From Phycisphaerales bacterium (GTDB lineage Bacteria > Planctomycetota > Phycisphaerae > Phycisphaerales > UBA1924), in contig JAUXUZ010000383.1 of assembly GCA_030680655.1 (NCBI GenBank), positions 1-7,034 of the forward strand: a DNA stretch of 7,034 bases, read 5' to 3'. Each line of letters begins with the position of its first letter. Positions within the stretch are counted from its first letter, which is position 1. Position numbers and translations under genes: made by a program. This document shows positions 5,503-7,034 of this stretch, piece by piece. The notes beneath the pieces were generated by a model. It saw nothing but the letters and a program-made list of their open reading frames with translations, was not told the origin of the DNA and ran no database searches.

Positions 5503-6189
5503 CTATCGCTTCGGCGCCTTCTTGCGCACGGTGTGCTTGCCGTTGTTCTTCGCATCGGTCGGGTCGGCGGTCGCGTCGCCGCCGGTGGCGAAGTGCTGCT
5601 GCTGCACCGGCACGCAGTGGCGCAGCACGTCGATGAGCACCTGCGGCGGCGAGCCCTGCGCGTTCACCTCGGCGATCAGTTCCTTGGGGTAGAACTTGAG
5701 CACCGGCGCCGTCTCTTTCTTGTAGACCTGCCAGCGCTTGCGGATCACGTCGTCGCGGGCATCGTCCATCCGGTTCTCTTTGATGGCCCGCTTGCGGAGC
5801 CGCTCGATCATCCGCTCCTCGTCGGGGCAGACCAGGTGGATGATCTTGAGCACCTTGATGTGCTTCTCGAGGATCTTCGCCTGCGCGACGTTGCGCGGGA
5901 TGCCGTCGAGGACGAGGATGTCCACGTTCGGCTTGTAGATGGCCATGATCGTGCGGGCGTACATGTGCTGCGACCACATCGCCACGGTCGGCTCGTCGGG
6001 AACGAGCAGGCCCTTGCTGGAGTATTCGATAAATGTGCGCCCCAGCACGCTGTTGGTGTCAACGTTGCGGAACACGTCGCCGCAAGAGAGGTGGTAGAAC
6101 CCCGGCACGTGCCCCAAGATCTTGCCCTGCGTCCCCTTGCCAGAGCCGGGCGGGCCAAAGAGCAGGATCGTTCGGTAGCGTGAGTGCAT
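5503..6189 (-). CDS. adk: Adenylate kinase-family nucleoside monophosphate kinase
   Basis: The 228-residue product matches adenylate kinase (ATP + AMP = 2 ADP). GPPGSGKG (12-19) is the P-loop; HLSCGDVFR (33-41) matches the NMP-binding HxSxGDxxR segment; LDGIPRNVAQA (94-104) matches LDGFPRTxxQA with Ile for Phe. R133 and the segment NRMDDARDDVIRKR (139-152) supply the arginines and acidic pair of the lid and core. The lid is the short form without zinc cysteines. Residues about 200-228 form a low-complexity, basic tail (ending KKAPKR) beyond the usual end of the fold. The frame stays open to 6303, but ATG 6189 is chosen because it has a Shine-Dalgarno and starts just before the P-loop strand. 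The NMP-site changes leave open a paralogue with different nucleotide preference, so the symbol is tentative. Confidence 0.85.
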   Translation of the reverse strand: MHSRYRTILLFGPPGSGKGTQGKILGHVPGFYHLSCGDVFRNVDTNSVLGRTFIEYSSKGLLVPDEPTVAMWSQHMYARTIMAIYKPNVDILVLDGIPRNVAQAKILEKHIKVLKIIHLVCPDEERMIERLRKRAIKENRMDDARDDVIRKRWQVYKKETAPVLKFYPKELIAEVNAQGSPPQVLIDVLRHCVPVQQQHFATGGDATADPTDAKNNGKHTVRKKAPKR

Positions 6190-6418
6190 TCTGGCTTCTC
6201 CGTGTCCTCGCGTCGTCGCCCGTCGCTGATCGTTGACTCTGCCCTGGTCGAGCACCTGTTCGTGGCGCGGACGGTAGGCCGTGCCACGCTCGCTGATGCA
6301 CAAGTCGGCCCGCTGAGACCGCTCCCACCGCTCGTGCGGCCGGATCGGCGACGTGCGGTTGGTTCTGTGACGATCCTGACGCCTGTGAGGAAGACCGCCC
6401 CCGGGGCTTTTTCGCAGA
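6190..6418. other. Intergenic region with no recognised gene
   Basis: This 229-base stretch lies between the stop of the TPR-like gene and the kinase start, both on the minus strand. Apart from the kinase Shine-Dalgarno I see no RNA gene, no long repeat and no convincing promoter. On the minus strand, a weak bulged AAGCC/GGTCTT hairpin lies between about 6387 and 6408, just past the stop of the upstream gene. It has only a short T-poor tail and is not called as a terminator. Confidence 0.5.
6198..6201 (-). promoter_or_regulatory. Shine-Dalgarno GGAG that fixes the kinase start
   Basis: On the minus strand GGAG lies 8 bases upstream of ATG 6189. This supports that start over the 38-residue longer reading, whose added residues do not resemble adenylate kinase. 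Confidence 0.7.
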
Positions 6419-7034
6419 TCACCGCGACGAGGCGATCCGCTCGGCCCGCGCCCGCTCGCGATCGCTCAATCCACGGACCGACCGGTCCAGACGCTGGAGC
6501 GCATCGACGCCAAGGAGCGTGCGGGCCGTCTCCGCCGCCGCCGGCTTGTCGCCGAGTCTCTCGTGCACGTCCATCAGCCGGGAGAGGTGGAGCGGGTTGT
6601 ACGGATCGCGAGCGTGCGCCTGCCGCAGGAACTTCACCGCCAGGTTCCGCCACAGCGCACGGTCGGGCTCCGGCTGCAGGTCCGCCGCCGCGAGGCACAC
6701 GGTCGCGGCCCAGCCCGCCCGCTGGGAATCCAAGGTGTCGACCGGCTCGCTGCTGAGTTCCTGGAGCACGCTTTCCGCCATGACCGACACGGGAAAGACC
6801 GGTTCGATCGCGGGAAAGGCCCTTTCGACGTCGTTGGCCAGCGTTCTGACAAAGTCTCGTCCAAGCGCGATCGACAGCGCTTGTACGGCCCAAGCCTTCG
6901 ACGCCTCGCGCCCCGACGCGTCACCACGGGAGGCGTAACCGCGTGATTCCTCAAGAGCGATCTGGCTTGCGTTGCGCACCAGCGGCCAACTCCGCGGCAG
7001 CGTGTCGATGATCCGCCTCGCGGCGCGCGGTTCT
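6419..7034 (-). CDS. C-terminal part of a TPR-like protein (partial)
   Basis: The reading frame is open from the window edge to TGA at 6421-6419, giving about 204 C-terminal residues. A GTG at 6979 is possible, but the frame continues upstream without interruption (ITLPRSWPL-like sequence precedes it), so the gene most likely starts outside the window. The sequence is helical and Ala/Arg/Leu-rich. The stretch from AVKFLRQAHARDPYNPLHLSRL to RLGDKPAAAETARTLL resembles a TPR helix pair, with the typical A...DP.NP...L pattern. The end, RLDRSVRGLSDRERARAERI, is charged. No catalytic motif or signal is visible. Similar TPR tails ending in a 'L(S/T)xxERAxIE' segment occur on planctomycete O-antigen ligase-like membrane proteins, but that identity is only a guess. 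Confidence 0.7.
   Translation of the reverse strand, partial: EPRAARRIIDTLPRSWPLVRNASQIALEESRGYASRGDASGREASKAWAVQALSIALGRDFVRTLANDVERAFPAIEPVFPVSVMAESVLQELSSEPVDTLDSQRAGWAATVCLAAADLQPEPDRALWRNLAVKFLRQAHARDPYNPLHLSRLMDVHERLGDKPAAAETARTLLGVDALQRLDRSVRGLSDRERARAERIASSR

Overview
The window is a GC-rich bacterial chromosomal segment with high-GC third codon positions and short intergenic gaps, broken by blocks of nested palindromic repeats. The DUF4139 protein, the enlarged RNase HII-like protein and the palindrome style together suggest a member of the Planctomycetota, possibly the Phycisphaerae. That placement is inferred from family resemblance, not from a marker gene.

Layout, left to right. 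Positions 71-1951 (+) encode a secreted, coiled-coil MuiA/DUF4139-family protein. A compact unit follows: a sigma70-like promoter (1978-2006), a tRNA-Leu with anticodon CAG (2018-2101) and a strong intrinsic terminator (2107-2140). Positions 2141-2512 hold no convincing gene but are packed with palindromes: a head-to-head pair of hairpin units (2149-2241), a 28-bp inverted repeat (2295-2442) enclosing two related GTACCGC hairpins, and a further hairpin (2441-2463). Next comes an enlarged RNase HII-like protein (2513-3556, +). A 206-bp MITE-like palindromic element (3563-3768) separates it from a ThiF/MoeB-family adenylyltransferase (3791-4834, +) and a DinB-fold protein (4873-5403, +), the last two probably co-transcribed. 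A shared bidirectional terminator (5452-5479) lies between these genes and a convergent adenylate kinase-family gene (5503-6189, -). The 229 bases upstream of that kinase show no gene and no clear promoter. The right edge carries the C-terminal part of a TPR-like protein (6419 to beyond 7034, -).

The genes look like ordinary housekeeping or accessory functions (envelope, translation, nucleic acid repair, sulfur-carrier activation, nucleotide metabolism), not one defence or biosynthetic system. The most unusual content is the repeat sequence, in particular two inverted hairpin units whose stems differ by compensatory base-pair changes. The divergent RNase HII-like enzyme, with GYG in place of the family GRG motif and a large central insertion, is the most unusual protein.
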